In this document: positions 1 to 9,022 of the stretch, one piece after another
Numbering within the stretch: the stretch's first letter is position 1
Layout: each line of letters opens with the position of its first letter
Assembly (NCBI GenBank): GCA_016787605.1
Contig: JAEUUE010000075.1
Coordinates: 62,001 to 126,000 of the forward strand
From: Cyclobacteriaceae bacterium
GTDB lineage: Bacteria > Bacteroidota > Bacteroidia > Cytophagales > Cyclobacteriaceae
Length of the DNA stretch: 64,000 bases
Direction of reading: 5' to 3'
The notes under the pieces: model-generated
Databases searched by the model: none
Seen by the model: only the letters and a program-made list of their open reading frames with translations
Told to the model about the DNA's origin: nothing
Position numbers and translations under genes: made by a program

Positions 1-2158
1 CCACATAGAGGTCCTTCGCTCCCTCCACAGTACTCACAATTTTTCCAATCTTATTGGCATAGCTTGTGAGCTGTTCGAGGTTTTCCCCATAGACTTTGAT
101 CACGATATCCTGGCGGGCACCCGTCATGAGTTCGTTGAATCGCATCTGGATAGGTTGTTGGAATCCGAAACTCACGCCGGCCAGCACACTCAGCTTTTCT
201 GCCATCCGTTCCGCCAACTCATCTCGGCTATTGGCCTTCTTCCATTCATGCTTGTCCTTGAGAACGATAATCATGTCAGACGCTTCCAATGGCATGGGGT
301 CGATGGGAATTTCAGAGGACCCGATTTTGCCGATGACTTCGCGCACCTCGTCCGGGAATTCCGCGAGGATAATGGCACTCGCCTGGGAGACTGTTTCCAC
401 GGATTCGGAGAGGCTGCTCCCGGTAAGAATGCGGGTTTCGACCGCAAAATCCCCTTCATCCAACGTAGGAATGAATTCCGCCCCGAGGGTAAAGAAAAGG
501 GCCAGGCTAGCCAGGAAAAGCAGGGTGGCCACGATGACCACTTTAACCCGATGATGTAAGGCATAGCGTATGACAGGATCATAGCTGAGGTGGATGAAGC
601 GAATGATGCGGTCGGAGATGTTCAGATCATGGCGGATCTTTTTTCCCAGGAAGGCGGCGCTCATCATGGGCACATAGGTGAGCGACAGCAGGAAGGCGCC
701 AAGAATGGCAAACGCTACCGTCTGGGCCATGGGGCGGAACATCTTTCCTTCCACACCGACCAGGGTAAGGATGGGAAGGTACACGATAAGAATGATCATC
801 TCGCCAAAGGCCGCACTGTTCATGATCTTACTGGCCGACTGGAATACTTCTTTGTCCATCTCTTTCTGGCTGAGGACAGATCCCAGGCGTCGCACACCGA
901 GGTAATGCATGGTGGCCTCCACAATAATTACGGCCCCGTCCACAATGAGACCAAAGTCGATGGCCCCCAGGCTCATCAGGTTTCCGGAAACACCGAATTG
1001 ATTCATCATGCCGATGGCAAAGAGCATCGACAAGGGAATCACACTGGATACAATCAGGCCGGCGCGCAGATTGCCCAAAAGTATGACGAGGATGAAAATG
1101 ACAATCAAGGCTCCCTCCGCGAGGTTGCGGGTGACCGTACTGATGGCTTTATTCACCAATTTGGTCCGGTCCAGGAAGGGATCAATCGTCACGCCTTCCG
1201 GGAGATTGCTCTTGATGTGTTCGATTCGGTCCTTGACATTTTTGATTACCTCGGAGGAGTTAGCTCCTTTCAGCATCATCACCACGGCGCCTGTCACTTC
1301 GCCGTCGGTGTTGCGTGTCATGGCCCCATAGCGAATGGCGTGGCCCATCTGAATCACGGCCACATCGCGAAGGAAAACCGGGGTGCCGGATGCGGTGACC
1401 TTCAGAACAATCATTTCCAGGTCGCGGAGGCTTCCCACCAAGCCTTCCGACCGAATGAAATAGGCGTTGGGTTTCTTGTCAATGTAAGCGCCACCCGTGT
1501 TCTGGTTGTTTTTTTCCAGGGCGACGAAAATGTCGGTGACGCTCAGGCCAAAGCTCAGCAGCTTGTCGGAGTTGATGGCGATTTCATATTGTTTGAGGTA
1601 GCCGCCATAGCTGCTCACATCCGCCACCCCGGGCGTGCCCAGCAATTGCCGACGGACGATCCAATCCTGGATGGTCCGAAGTTCCATTGATGTGTACTTG
1701 TCTTCATAACCTGGAAGAGGATGAATGACATACTGATAGATTTCTCCCAGGCCGGTGGTGATGGGCGCCAGTTTGGGTTCCCCAACGCCCGGAGGGATCT
1801 GGTTTTGAATTTCGACCAGGCGCTCGTTCACCTGCTGGCGGGCCCAGTATACGTCGATGTCGTCTTCAAATACGATGGTCACCACAGACAATCCAAACCT
1901 GGAGAATGACCTGACCTCGTGGATACCAGGAATGGTAGCCACGTTCTGCTCCACGGGAAAAGTCACCAGGCGTTCGATATCGAGTGCGGACTGAGACGGG
2001 GCAACCGTGATGACCTGAACCTGGTTGTTAGTAATGTCGGGCACAGCGTCGATGGGAAGATGACGCAAAGCGTTGAGTCCCCACAGGATCAAGCCAACGG
2101 TCAGTAAGCCGATGACCAGCTTGTTTCGAATGGAAAAGGATATGATCTTATCCAGCAT
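1..2158 (-). CDS. czcA: CzcA-type heavy-metal efflux RND pump, C-terminal end missing
   Basis: This is the inner-membrane proton-driven pump subunit of a tripartite heavy-metal exporter (HME-RND). About 719 residues are visible, and the gene runs off the left edge; full-length relatives have about 1,040 residues, or about 1,440 when fused to an outer-membrane factor in Bacteroidota. The start MLDKIISFSIRNKLVIG leads into transmembrane helix 1 (about 12-30). A periplasmic porter domain follows, then a helix bundle from about residue 335. Near residue 400 the helix-4 motif reads DFGLIVDGAVIIVE, keeping the Asp-Asp-Glu pattern of CzcA/CnrA-like divalent-cation pumps; monovalent CusA pumps have IGAMVDAA there. 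The PTLDEGD motif of the family lies near residue 560. I therefore infer Co/Zn/Cd/Ni export rather than Cu/Ag. A small exported protein (2237-2608) lies just upstream on the same strand. Family certain, metal inferred. Confidence 0.93.
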   Translation of the reverse strand, partial: MLDKIISFSIRNKLVIGLLTVGLILWGLNALRHLPIDAVPDITNNQVQVITVAPSQSALDIERLVTFPVEQNVATIPGIHEVRSFSRFGLSVVTIVFEDDIDVYWARQQVNERLVEIQNQIPPGVGEPKLAPITTGLGEIYQYVIHPLPGYEDKYTSMELRTIQDWIVRRQLLGTPGVADVSSYGGYLKQYEIAINSDKLLSFGLSVTDIFVALEKNNQNTGGAYIDKKPNAYFIRSEGLVGSLRDLEMIVLKVTASGTPVFLRDVAVIQMGHAIRYGAMTRNTDGEVTGAVVMMLKGANSSEVIKNVKDRIEHIKSNLPEGVTIDPFLDRTKLVNKAISTVTRNLAEGALIVIFILVILLGNLRAGLIVSSVIPLSMLFAIGMMNQFGVSGNLMSLGAIDFGLIVDGAVIIVEATMHYLGVRRLGSVLSQKEMDKEVFQSASKIMNSAAFGEMIILIVYLPILTLVGVEGKMFRPMAQTVAFAILGAFLLSLTYVPMMSAAFLGKKIRHDLNISDRIIRFIHLSYDPVIRYALHHRVKVVIVATLLFLASLALFFTLGAEFIPTLDEGDFAVETRILTGSSLSESVETVSQASAIILAEFPDEVREVIGKIGSSEIPIDPMPLEASDMIIVLKDKHEWKKANSRDELAERMAEKLSVLAGVSFGFQQPIQMRFNELMTGARQDIVIKVYGENLEQLTSYANKIGKIVSTVEGAKDLYV

Positions 2159-2194
2159 AAGATTACTTCAGGGTTAAAAAGATAGGAAAGCGCA

Positions 2195-2211
2195 CACGAT
2201 GAAACATCGTG
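2195..2211. repeat. Intercistronic hairpin upstream of the efflux pump
   Basis: A perfect 7-bp inverted repeat, CACGATG and CATCGTG, is separated by AAA. It lies in the 78-base gap between the small exported protein gene and the CzcA-type pump gene on the minus strand. Neither strand has a T-run after the stem, so a simple intrinsic terminator is unlikely. An mRNA processing or stability hairpin, or an operator for a metal regulator, are both possible. The structure is visible; the role is not. Confidence 0.4.
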
Positions 2212-2236
2212 CATGCAGTCAAGCAAAGCTGACTTA

Positions 2237-2608
2237 TCAGGCGATGCGCGGAGGCTGGAAGATCTCATTCAAACCGGTTGACGGAATGAACGAGTTGTAG
2301 TGGGAGGGAAATTGCAGGGTGGCCGAAGTGAAAGCGGTGATCAATTCAAATTCCTGTTGCGGGAAGGTAAACGTGGGAGAGGCCACGGAATGATCACAAC
2401 TCTTGAAGGGGAGTTCCATATCGGTCGAGTCGTGGGCTACATCCGTTTTGTAATGCATAGCCAGGAACTGAAAGAACGACATTTCAGGAACCATCGCCTG
2501 GTGTTCCATAAAGTGCTCGACCAGGAGGGGAAGCCGCATCAGTTCATTCATCTCGGTAAAAAGACTGAGATGAAGGACCAGCATTCCGATAGCGGCAAGG
2601 CGTCTCAT
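2237..2608 (-). CDS. Small exported protein paired with the metal pump
   Basis: A 123-residue protein. The longer reading frame begins at 2782, but I start at the ATG at 2608 because MRRLAAIGMLVLHLSLFTEM makes a natural signal peptide or N-terminal anchor, while the upstream part overlaps the radical SAM gene. After the hydrophobic start comes the segment LMRLPLLVEHFMEHQ, then FLAMHYKTD and DMELPFKSCDH, which contain several His and acidic residues. From memory, unnamed Bacteroidota proteins with this LPLLVEH...FLxMHY pattern commonly sit next to heavy-metal efflux operons, which fits here: the CzcA-type gene begins 78 bases downstream. A periplasmic metal-binding or accessory role is an inference. 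No named domain is recognised. Confidence 0.72.
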   Translation of the reverse strand: MRRLAAIGMLVLHLSLFTEMNELMRLPLLVEHFMEHQAMVPEMSFFQFLAMHYKTDVAHDSTDMELPFKSCDHSVASPTFTFPQQEFELITAFTSATLQFPSHYNSFIPSTGLNEIFQPPRIA

Positions 2609-2633
2609 GGGGAGACAAATGTACCCAAAACGG

Positions 2634-3689
2634 CTAAAACAAGCTAAGAGTGCCACCCCTCCGAAAGCGGGTGATGTCCATGGCCGGCATCTTGCTTCCG
2701 TCAAAGTACTTCCGTTTGGCGGTCCGGTAGAGCTGGTGAATGATATCAGCTTCGTTGCCCTCCCCGGCCATCCGTCGCCCAAATCGGGAATCGCTTACGC
2801 TTCCACCATGAAGGGAAGCAATCTGGTTCCATACCTTGTTGAATCGGTCGGGGAAGTTCTTGCGAAGCCAATCCTCGAATATCCTGGCAATGGAGCCATT
2901 AAGGCGCACAACGGTCATGCCAGCGGTCAGCGCTCCATGTTCCGCTCCAAGGCGGATGAGCTCCGGAATTTCATGATGATTGAGGCCGGGAATAATGGGG
3001 GCTGTCATGATGCCGACCGGAATTCCCGCGCTCGCCAGTTGCTGAACGGTTTCAAAACGCCGCATGGCTGTAGACGTCCGAGGTTCCATTACCCGCCGGA
3101 GATCTTCATCCAGGGTGGTAACTGAAATCATCACGCTGACCAGCCGGTCGGCCGCGAGGTCCTTGAGAATGTCGATATCCCGGGTAATCAGGCTGTTTTT
3201 GGTAATGATTCCAACCGGATGACGAAACCGGGAAAGTACTTCCAGCATTTGACGGGTAATTTTCAGACGACGTTCCAGCGGCTGGTAACAGTCGGTATTG
3301 CCCGACAACATGATTGGCGAGACCCTCCAGGAGGGATCCAGCAGTTGTTTTTCAAGCGCCCGGGCCGCATTTGTCTTGGCAACAATGCGCGTTTCAAAGT
3401 CAAGCCCTGCGCTGAAGCCATAATACTCATGCGTGTTGCGCGCGTAGCAGTACACGCAGCCATGTTCACAGCCCTGGTAAGGATTCATGGAGTAATCCAT
3501 CCCCAGGTCCGGACTGTCTACTTTGTTGATAATCTTGCGGGGCTTTTCCTCGTAGACTTGCGTTTGAGGATTTCCAATCGAACCTTCGTCCAAACCCTCG
3601 GGGTGTTCAGTGACAAGTTCAGCCTGCATAAAGCGATTGGCAGGCTTGATCTGTGCGCCGCGGCCTTTTATATATTCATCATCGGGCAT
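2634..3689 (-). CDS. PA0069/Rv2578c-type radical SAM protein
   Basis: A 351-residue radical SAM enzyme of the family known as PA0069/Rv2578c, distantly related to spore photoproduct lyase; its reaction is not established. The [4Fe-4S]-binding cysteines are C74, C78 and C81 in GCEHGCVYCYAR, i.e. CX3CX2C spacing, followed by a standard half-barrel. NTDCYQPLE and the ITKNSLITRD strand are typical of this family. Length is normal. The start lies inside the 5' region of the divergently read PLP gene if that gene uses its earliest ATG; using the later GTG of that gene leaves a 26-base divergent gap. The small exported protein gene follows 25 bases downstream on the same strand, but a functional link is not apparent. 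Confidence 0.9.
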   Translation of the reverse strand: MPDDEYIKGRGAQIKPANRFMQAELVTEHPEGLDEGSIGNPQTQVYEEKPRKIINKVDSPDLGMDYSMNPYQGCEHGCVYCYARNTHEYYGFSAGLDFETRIVAKTNAARALEKQLLDPSWRVSPIMLSGNTDCYQPLERRLKITRQMLEVLSRFRHPVGIITKNSLITRDIDILKDLAADRLVSVMISVTTLDEDLRRVMEPRTSTAMRRFETVQQLASAGIPVGIMTAPIIPGLNHHEIPELIRLGAEHGALTAGMTVVRLNGSIARIFEDWLRKNFPDRFNKVWNQIASLHGGSVSDSRFGRRMAGEGNEADIIHQLYRTAKRKYFDGSKMPAMDITRFRRGGTLSLF

Positions 3690-3715
3690 CCCGCAAGATA
3701 CTAAAAAAATTAGCA

Positions 3716-4642
3716 GTGACTAACGATTACGGCCTGATTTCGTACTCCTCACCGCCCACGCAGGAGCTCGAAGCAGATTTTCTCGAGGCCGCCGGCGTGC
3801 GCTTGTTGGTGCGCCGGGAAGATCGGAATCATCCGCAGGTGTCGGGGAACAAGTGGTGGAAATTGAAGCACAACTTACTCAGGGCCCAGGCACTGGGTCA
3901 TGATACGTTGCTCACCGTGGGCGGTGCTTACTCCAATCATATCTATGCGGTCGCCGCCGCGGCACACGCGCTCGGATGGAAGTCGATCGGAATCATCCGC
4001 GGCGAGGAGACCTGGCCCTTGAACCCCACGCTTCAGTTCGCCATCGATCACGGCATGACGCTCGAATACGTTTCCCGTTCGGACTACCGTGAAAAGGCGA
4101 CCGCTGACTTCTTGTCGAGGATGCAGTCACAGTTTGGAAAGTTTTACTTCCTTCCGGAAGGAGGAACGAATGAACTGGCTGTTCAAGGCTGTCACGAATG
4201 GGGAGAGAGGCTCATCCAGGAAACCGAATTTGACATCCTGTGCCTTCCGGTTGGAACCGGCGGGACCATGGCCGGAATACTGCAGGCGTTGAGAGAGGAT
4301 CAGCAAGCCATAGGCTTTTCCGTGCTGAAGAATGGAACGTTCCTGAGAGAGGAAGTTGAGGGCAAGCTCATCAGCGTAGTCAAGGCCTCATGGAGAATAG
4401 AGACGAGATTTGATTTCGGGGGCTATGCAAAGGCCACGGAAGCGCTTTGGAAGTTTATGGATGCTCAGGAACGATTGAACCGTCTTCCGCTGGATCCGAT
4501 GTATACCGGGAAGACGCTGTATGGAGTTTTCGAATTGATCCGGAGCGGTGAGATACCCCGCGCAACAACGGTCTTGATGATTCACACCGGGGGATTGCAG
4601 GGCCGCGGAATCAACCAAAGAGATCTTGCAGCACCTCGGTGA
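3716..4642 (+). CDS. D-cysteine desulfhydrase / ACC deaminase-like PLP enzyme
   Basis: A fold-type II PLP enzyme of the 1-aminocyclopropane-1-carboxylate deaminase/D-cysteine desulfhydrase family. The reading frame opens at an ATG at 3653, but that would overlap the divergent radical SAM gene and add an unconserved head (MRRGLLYIHHRAS). I prefer the GTG at 3716, giving about 308 residues, close to the Bacteroidota homologues. The Schiff-base lysine is K46 in SGNKWWKLK, and the PLP phosphate/substrate loop is GGAYSNH (69-75). The usual GNKxRKL has W in place of R. LPVGTGGT further on is the PLP phosphate cup. The 3' end overlaps the convergent radA gene by 32 bases. The natural substrate (D-Cys, ACC or another amino acid) cannot be decided from sequence. 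Confidence 0.88.
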   Translation: MTNDYGLISYSSPPTQELEADFLEAAGVRLLVRREDRNHPQVSGNKWWKLKHNLLRAQALGHDTLLTVGGAYSNHIYAVAAAAHALGWKSIGIIRGEETWPLNPTLQFAIDHGMTLEYVSRSDYREKATADFLSRMQSQFGKFYFLPEGGTNELAVQGCHEWGERLIQETEFDILCLPVGTGGTMAGILQALREDQQAIGFSVLKNGTFLREEVEGKLISVVKASWRIETRFDFGGYAKATEALWKFMDAQERLNRLPLDPMYTGKTLYGVFELIRSGEIPRATTVLMIHTGGLQGRGINQRDLAAPR

Positions 4643-5981
4643 GTTTTCCGAAACTCTTGACCTTTATTTTCTGCCGGCCATCGGAAGATTTCTTACTGAA
4701 GCGCGACACGTAGATTTCTTCAAACCCCAGTTTTTCCGCTTCCGAGATACGCTGTTCGACCCGGTTCACGGCCCTGAGTTCACCACCCAGCCCGATTTCG
4801 GCAGCAAAGCACTTTTTGTCGGACACGGCGATTTCCTCCAGGCTGGAGACAATGGAAATGCAGATGGCCAGGTCGATGGCCGGATCTTCGACACGCAGTC
4901 CGCCCGCCATATTGAGAAAAACATCCTGCGTGCTCATGCGGAAGCCGCATCGCTTTTCCAGTACGGCCAGAAGCATGTTGAGTCGCTTTTGATCGTAACC
5001 CGTGGGAGTTCGTTGTGGCGTGCCATAAGAGGCCGGGCTCACCAGGGACTGCACTTCTATAAGGAGAGGCCGGTTGCCCTCCAGGGTAGCCCCGATGGTT
5101 GTTCCGCTGCTGGCCTCTTCTTTTTGGGAGATCAGGATTTCCGAAGGATTGTTTACCTGCCGCAACCCGGTGCCCAGCATCTCATAGATGCCGATTTCGG
5201 CGGTGGATCCAAACCGGTTTTTGGTCGTCCGCAAAATGCGGTAGGATAGATGCTGGTCTCCTTCAAATTGCAGGACGGTATCCACCATATGTTCAAGCAC
5301 CTTGGGCCCGGCGAGCGATCCGTCTTTGGTAATGTGTCCTACGAGGAAAACCGGGGTATGGGTCTCTTTCGCATACTTCATCATCTCTCCCGCACACTGG
5401 CGTACCTGCCCGATGCTCCCGGGCGTGCTGTCGAGCACCGGGGAATAGAGCGTCTGGATGGAGTCGATGATGAGCAATTGCGGTCCCAGTGATTCCGCCG
5501 AAAGGAAAATGTTCTGCGTGTTGGTTTCAGTCAGCGTAAAGAAATTCCGGGAGTCGAGATGTACGCCCAGCCGCTGGGCGCGCATTTTGATCTGTTGCTC
5601 ACTCTCTTCGCCGGAAACATAGAGCACCTTGAGTTGACGAAGCGCCAGGCCGATCTGGAGCATCAGGGTGGACTTGCCGATGCCGGGCTCACCGCCAATC
5701 AGGACGAGCGAGCCGGGAACGATGCCGCCACCCAGTACCCGATCCAGTTCCTGGTCGCCGGTGGGAAGGCGCATTTCCTGGCCGGAATGGATTTCAGAGA
5801 GCGTCTTGGGCTGGACCGACTTCGTTCGTGTATCGGATTTCCACGCCATGGGAGGTTCTGCCTTGGCCACCACTTCTTCGACAAACGAATTCCACGTGCC
5901 GCACGAAGGGCACTTACCCATCCACTTGGCCGATTCATGGCCGCAGCTCTGGCAGAAGTAGAGTGTCTTGACTTTTGACAA
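4611..5981 (-). CDS. radA: DNA repair protein RadA (Sms)
   Basis: RadA is a RecA-like hexameric helicase that drives branch migration during recombination. I start at the TTG at 5981, giving MSKVKTLYFCQSCG and 456 residues, the usual length; the frame opens earlier at 6068, but the extra 29 residues are not RadA-like and a -7 promoter box lies at 5996-6003. The N-terminal zinc finger uses C10, C13, C24 and C27. Walker A is GGEPGIGKST (96-105). The RadA-specific KNRFG motif is present near residue 255, and a Lon-protease-like domain closes the protein. It is convergent with the PLP enzyme gene, overlapping it by 32 bases. Strong call; only the start is debatable. Confidence 0.95.
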   Translation of the reverse strand: MSKVKTLYFCQSCGHESAKWMGKCPSCGTWNSFVEEVVAKAEPPMAWKSDTRTKSVQPKTLSEIHSGQEMRLPTGDQELDRVLGGGIVPGSLVLIGGEPGIGKSTLMLQIGLALRQLKVLYVSGEESEQQIKMRAQRLGVHLDSRNFFTLTETNTQNIFLSAESLGPQLLIIDSIQTLYSPVLDSTPGSIGQVRQCAGEMMKYAKETHTPVFLVGHITKDGSLAGPKVLEHMVDTVLQFEGDQHLSYRILRTTKNRFGSTAEIGIYEMLGTGLRQVNNPSEILISQKEEASSGTTIGATLEGNRPLLIEVQSLVSPASYGTPQRTPTGYDQKRLNMLLAVLEKRCGFRMSTQDVFLNMAGGLRVEDPAIDLAICISIVSSLEEIAVSDKKCFAAEIGLGGELRAVNRVEQRISEAEKLGFEEIYVSRFSKKSSDGRQKIKVKSFGKLTEVLQDLFG

Positions 5982-5995
5982 TACGAAAAGGTCAA

Positions 5996-6003
5996 CAAAA
6001 GTA
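5996..6003 (-). promoter_or_regulatory. Candidate -7 promoter box for radA
   Basis: Read on the minus strand this is TACTTTTG, an exact match to the Bacteroidota -7 consensus TAnnTTTG. It lies 14 bases upstream of the TTG start chosen for radA, and it is inside the longer alternative frame, so it supports the shorter protein. No convincing TTTG -33 element is seen at the standard spacing. Confidence 0.4.
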
Positions 6004-6123
6004 GAGAAACTTACCTTCGGCTGGAAGTTGCAATACTTTTTTGCTACTTTCAGTTTTCCTCCGTCCAACTATTGAATGATGAGGAATTCATGTAATCATC
6101 AGCAAAATCCAAAGTTCCAAATT

Positions 6124-8127
6124 ATGATACGTTGTTACCTCCTCATCTGCTTCATGATTGTCTCCATGGCCGTATATGGGCAAAAGCCCCCCATCAAGTT
6201 TGGGGATATCCCCGACGAGCAAATGCGGATGACGGTATATCCCAAGGATAGTTCGGCTGCTGCTGTGGTGCTTGCCGATTATGGTGAATCGGTAATCGAC
6301 TATGCGAACGATGCCTTTCTGATCCGCTTTGAGAGGATCAGGCGCGTCAAGATTTTGACTAAGGACGGGTTGGAATGGGGGAATATGACCATTCCGCTCT
6401 ACCGGGACGGAGGCACAGATGAGGATTTGTCATCCGTAAAGGCGGTGACCTACAACCTGGAAGGAAATAAGGTGGTGGAGACGAAGATGAAGAATGATGC
6501 CATGTTTAAGGAGATCGCGGATCAGAATCTCACCCTCGTGAAATTGGCGCTGCCCAATGTAAAGGTGGGGAGCGTGGTGGAGATCACGTATAAGATCAAC
6601 TCTCCTTTCATTTACAATTTTCAGGATTGGGATTTTCAAACCACCATTCCCACGGTCTGGAGTGAATACCGCTCCCGGATACCGGAATATTTTACCTACA
6701 AGAAGTTTGTGCAGGGTTATCTCCCGGTAACCATCAACGAGAATAAATCGGAGTACAAGGCATTCAATATCCGGACACGCGTTCAGACGGGTAGTGCCAG
6801 GACCACCGCCGTCGAGGATCGTGTTGATTACTCTGAAAACTATAACCGGCTGGTTATCCAGAATGTGCCGGCATTCAAGTCAGAGCCGTATATGACGACC
6901 TACCGCAACTATATTTCCAGGATTAACTATGAACTGAGCCTGGTCAAGTTGCCAGGCCAGGAATTGCAGACCTTCAATGACTCCTGGGAAGACCTGAATA
7001 AAGACTTTCTTAAAATGGAAACGTTTGGTGGCGTTGTCAGGGGGTCGGGTTTCCTGAAAGATGAGACGGAAGCCCTGGTGGCCGGCAAGACGGACAACCG
7101 TGAAAAAGTAGGCGCGATCTACCATTGGGTCAAGAGCAATGTGGAGTGGGATGGGCAGTACCGGAAATTCTCTGATGGCAATTTGCGTCAGACATTGACC
7201 ACCAAGAAGGGGAGTTCAGCCGAGATCAACCTCATGCTGGTATCCATGCTTCAGAAGGCCGGCCTGCAGGCCAGCCCGGTATTGGTGAGTACCCGGGATC
7301 ACGGATTTGTCCGCCGGGAGACGCCGGTTTCCTCCCAATTCAACTATGTGATAGCCGCAGTGGACCTGGATGGGAAGACTTTCCTGCTGGATGCCACCGA
7401 CCGCACCTTGCCCATGAACGTATTGCCGCTCCGATGCATCAATGGCGATGGGTTCATGATATCGCCGGAAAAGCCCGGCTGGATTGGATTGACACCCTCG
7501 AAGACAAAAACATCGGCAACCCTAGACTTCCAGCTTGCGGATGATGGCAAGCTTTCGGGAAAAGCGGCCTTTTCTCACGACAGCTATTTTGCCCAGAAGG
7601 TTCGCAAGAGTTACTTCACGAAGGGTAAGGACGAATACGTCAAGGATGTCGCCTCGACGTACCAGTGGGAAATTGCATCAGCGGAATTTGAGAATCTGGA
7701 GAAGCTTTCCGAATCGGTCAAGGAAACGTATCAGGTCAAATTGGACGAGCATATTCAATTGGCTGGCGACAAAATGTATATCAATCCCATCTTTATCCAG
7801 CGGTTGGACGAGAATCCTTTCCAGTCTCAGAATCGTGCTTACCCGGTGGACTACGGCAGCCCCGAAGACCGGCTTTATATGGTCAGGATCACACTGCCGG
7901 AAGGCTGGGTCACCGAAGAAATGCCTCAGCCGAAAGCCTGGGTTCTTCCGGCCAATAGTGGCCGCTATGTTTATAACATCAGCCAGACGGGCAACATGAT
8001 CTCCGTAACCAGCCAGCTGATTATCAACAAGCCCCTGTTTTCGCACGAAGAGTATGTACCTCTTCGCGATTTCTACACCCAGGTGGTGGCCAAGCAGGCC
8101 GAGCAGATTGTGCTCAAGCGGAAGTAG
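6124..8127 (+). CDS. Exported DUF3857 / transglutaminase-like protein, apparently inactive
   Basis: A 667-residue exported protein. The start at 6124 gives MIRCYLLICFMIVSMAVYGQ, a good signal peptide; the frame is open from 6076 but the earlier part is not signal-like. Residues of about 20-280 match DUF3857, a beta-rich domain common in Bacteroidota, followed by a transglutaminase-like fold (about 320-440). At the position where active enzymes carry the catalytic Cys, the sequence is KKGSSAEINLML, so Ser replaces Cys. The His position (HxWV in active enzymes) appears as FNYVIA, with Asn, while LLDATD retains the Asp. I infer a binding rather than catalytic domain. Such proteins are often near polysaccharide or peptidoglycan functions, but nothing here confirms a partner. 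Convergent with the SDR gene 31 bases downstream. Confidence 0.85.
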   Translation: MIRCYLLICFMIVSMAVYGQKPPIKFGDIPDEQMRMTVYPKDSSAAAVVLADYGESVIDYANDAFLIRFERIRRVKILTKDGLEWGNMTIPLYRDGGTDEDLSSVKAVTYNLEGNKVVETKMKNDAMFKEIADQNLTLVKLALPNVKVGSVVEITYKINSPFIYNFQDWDFQTTIPTVWSEYRSRIPEYFTYKKFVQGYLPVTINENKSEYKAFNIRTRVQTGSARTTAVEDRVDYSENYNRLVIQNVPAFKSEPYMTTYRNYISRINYELSLVKLPGQELQTFNDSWEDLNKDFLKMETFGGVVRGSGFLKDETEALVAGKTDNREKVGAIYHWVKSNVEWDGQYRKFSDGNLRQTLTTKKGSSAEINLMLVSMLQKAGLQASPVLVSTRDHGFVRRETPVSSQFNYVIAAVDLDGKTFLLDATDRTLPMNVLPLRCINGDGFMISPEKPGWIGLTPSKTKTSATLDFQLADDGKLSGKAAFSHDSYFAQKVRKSYFTKGKDEYVKDVASTYQWEIASAEFENLEKLSESVKETYQVKLDEHIQLAGDKMYINPIFIQRLDENPFQSQNRAYPVDYGSPEDRLYMVRITLPEGWVTEEMPQPKAWVLPANSGRYVYNISQTGNMISVTSQLIINKPLFSHEEYVPLRDFYTQVVAKQAEQIVLKRK

Positions 8128-8158
8128 GGTTGTTCCCTGCTTGACGCGTATGCCGGAG

Positions 8159-8965
8159 CTACTTTAATGGACTATTGGCCTCTTTGGCCATGACGTTGTA
8201 AACCAGTCTGTCCGTCAGCCCGGGGAACCACTTGTTCAGAAACACCGTGAATTTTCCCTGGGCAGTGAGAATGAGAATTTTCTTTCGTCGTACGGTGGCA
8301 CGATAAATATGTTCGGCGCATTCCTCGGCCGACATCATCTTGCTTTCATCGCGGGGAGAATCGCCTTGAGCCTCCCCGTCTTTGGTCAGCGACCTCTTGC
8401 GGATGTTGGAGGCCGTGAATCCCGGGCAGGCCGTGAGCACATGCACGCCTTTCTTCAGCATTTCGGTGCGAAGAACCTCGAGGAATCCGTTGAGGGCAAA
8501 CTTCGAGGCTGAATAACCTGTGCGCGCGGGAAGGCCCCGATAACCGGCGATGGAAGAAATGCCGATTACGGAACCTTTGTTCTTCATGATCTCCGGAAGA
8601 CAATGCTTGGTGGCGTACAGCACCCCGTAGAAATTGATATCCATGACTTTCCGAACCACGTCCAGGTCGACGTCTTCAAAAAGGGCGCGCATGGTAATGC
8701 CTGCATTATTGATCAGGATATCAATCCGGCCGAAGAGGCGCACCGCCTCAGCGGCCATCTGACGGTTATCTTCCTCGCGACTGACATCGGCACTGAAGCC
8801 GTGAATGTCAATACCCTGCTTCCGAAGTTCATCAACGACAGCCGACAAATCGGCGGCATTTCTGCCCGTGATGAGCAGACGGGATCCGCGACGGCCAAAG
8901 GCTTCGGCCAATGCTTTGCCGATACCTGAGGAACCACCGGTGATGATGACTACTTTGTCTTTCAT
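8159..8965 (-). CDS. Short-chain dehydrogenase/reductase (SDR)
   Basis: A classical SDR of 268 residues, NAD(P)-dependent. The nucleotide-binding TGGSSGIG covers residues 9-16, NNAG is at 87-90, and the catalytic set includes N111, a Ser in GISSIAG (137/138), Y151 and K155 in YSASK. ITGR with an Arg after beta-2 (R36) suggests NADP preference. The C-terminal region (TVRRKKILILTAQGKF, KWFPGLTDRLVYN) resembles the membrane-associated 11-beta-HSD/DHRS7B-like bacterial SDRs often called short chain dehydrogenases of unknown substrate. The gene is leftward and monocistronic-looking; the SNF2 helicase stop lies 57 bases upstream on the same strand. Substrate unknown. Confidence 0.92.
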   Translation of the reverse strand: MKDKVVIITGGSSGIGKALAEAFGRRGSRLLITGRNAADLSAVVDELRKQGIDIHGFSADVSREEDNRQMAAEAVRLFGRIDILINNAGITMRALFEDVDLDVVRKVMDINFYGVLYATKHCLPEIMKNKGSVIGISSIAGYRGLPARTGYSASKFALNGFLEVLRTEMLKKGVHVLTACPGFTASNIRKRSLTKDGEAQGDSPRDESKMMSAEECAEHIYRATVRRKKILILTAQGKFTVFLNKWFPGLTDRLVYNVMAKEANSPLK

Positions 8966-9022
8966 GAAATGGGGAAGGCGGGTAAAATTAGCAATTCGGG
9001 CCGCAACAAAGGCAATGAACCT

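Noticed and set aside
590-1690. A 366-residue rightward frame
   Set aside because: It is the antisense of the efflux pump gene; its many His/Gln/Asp residues and lack of any motif are shadow features.
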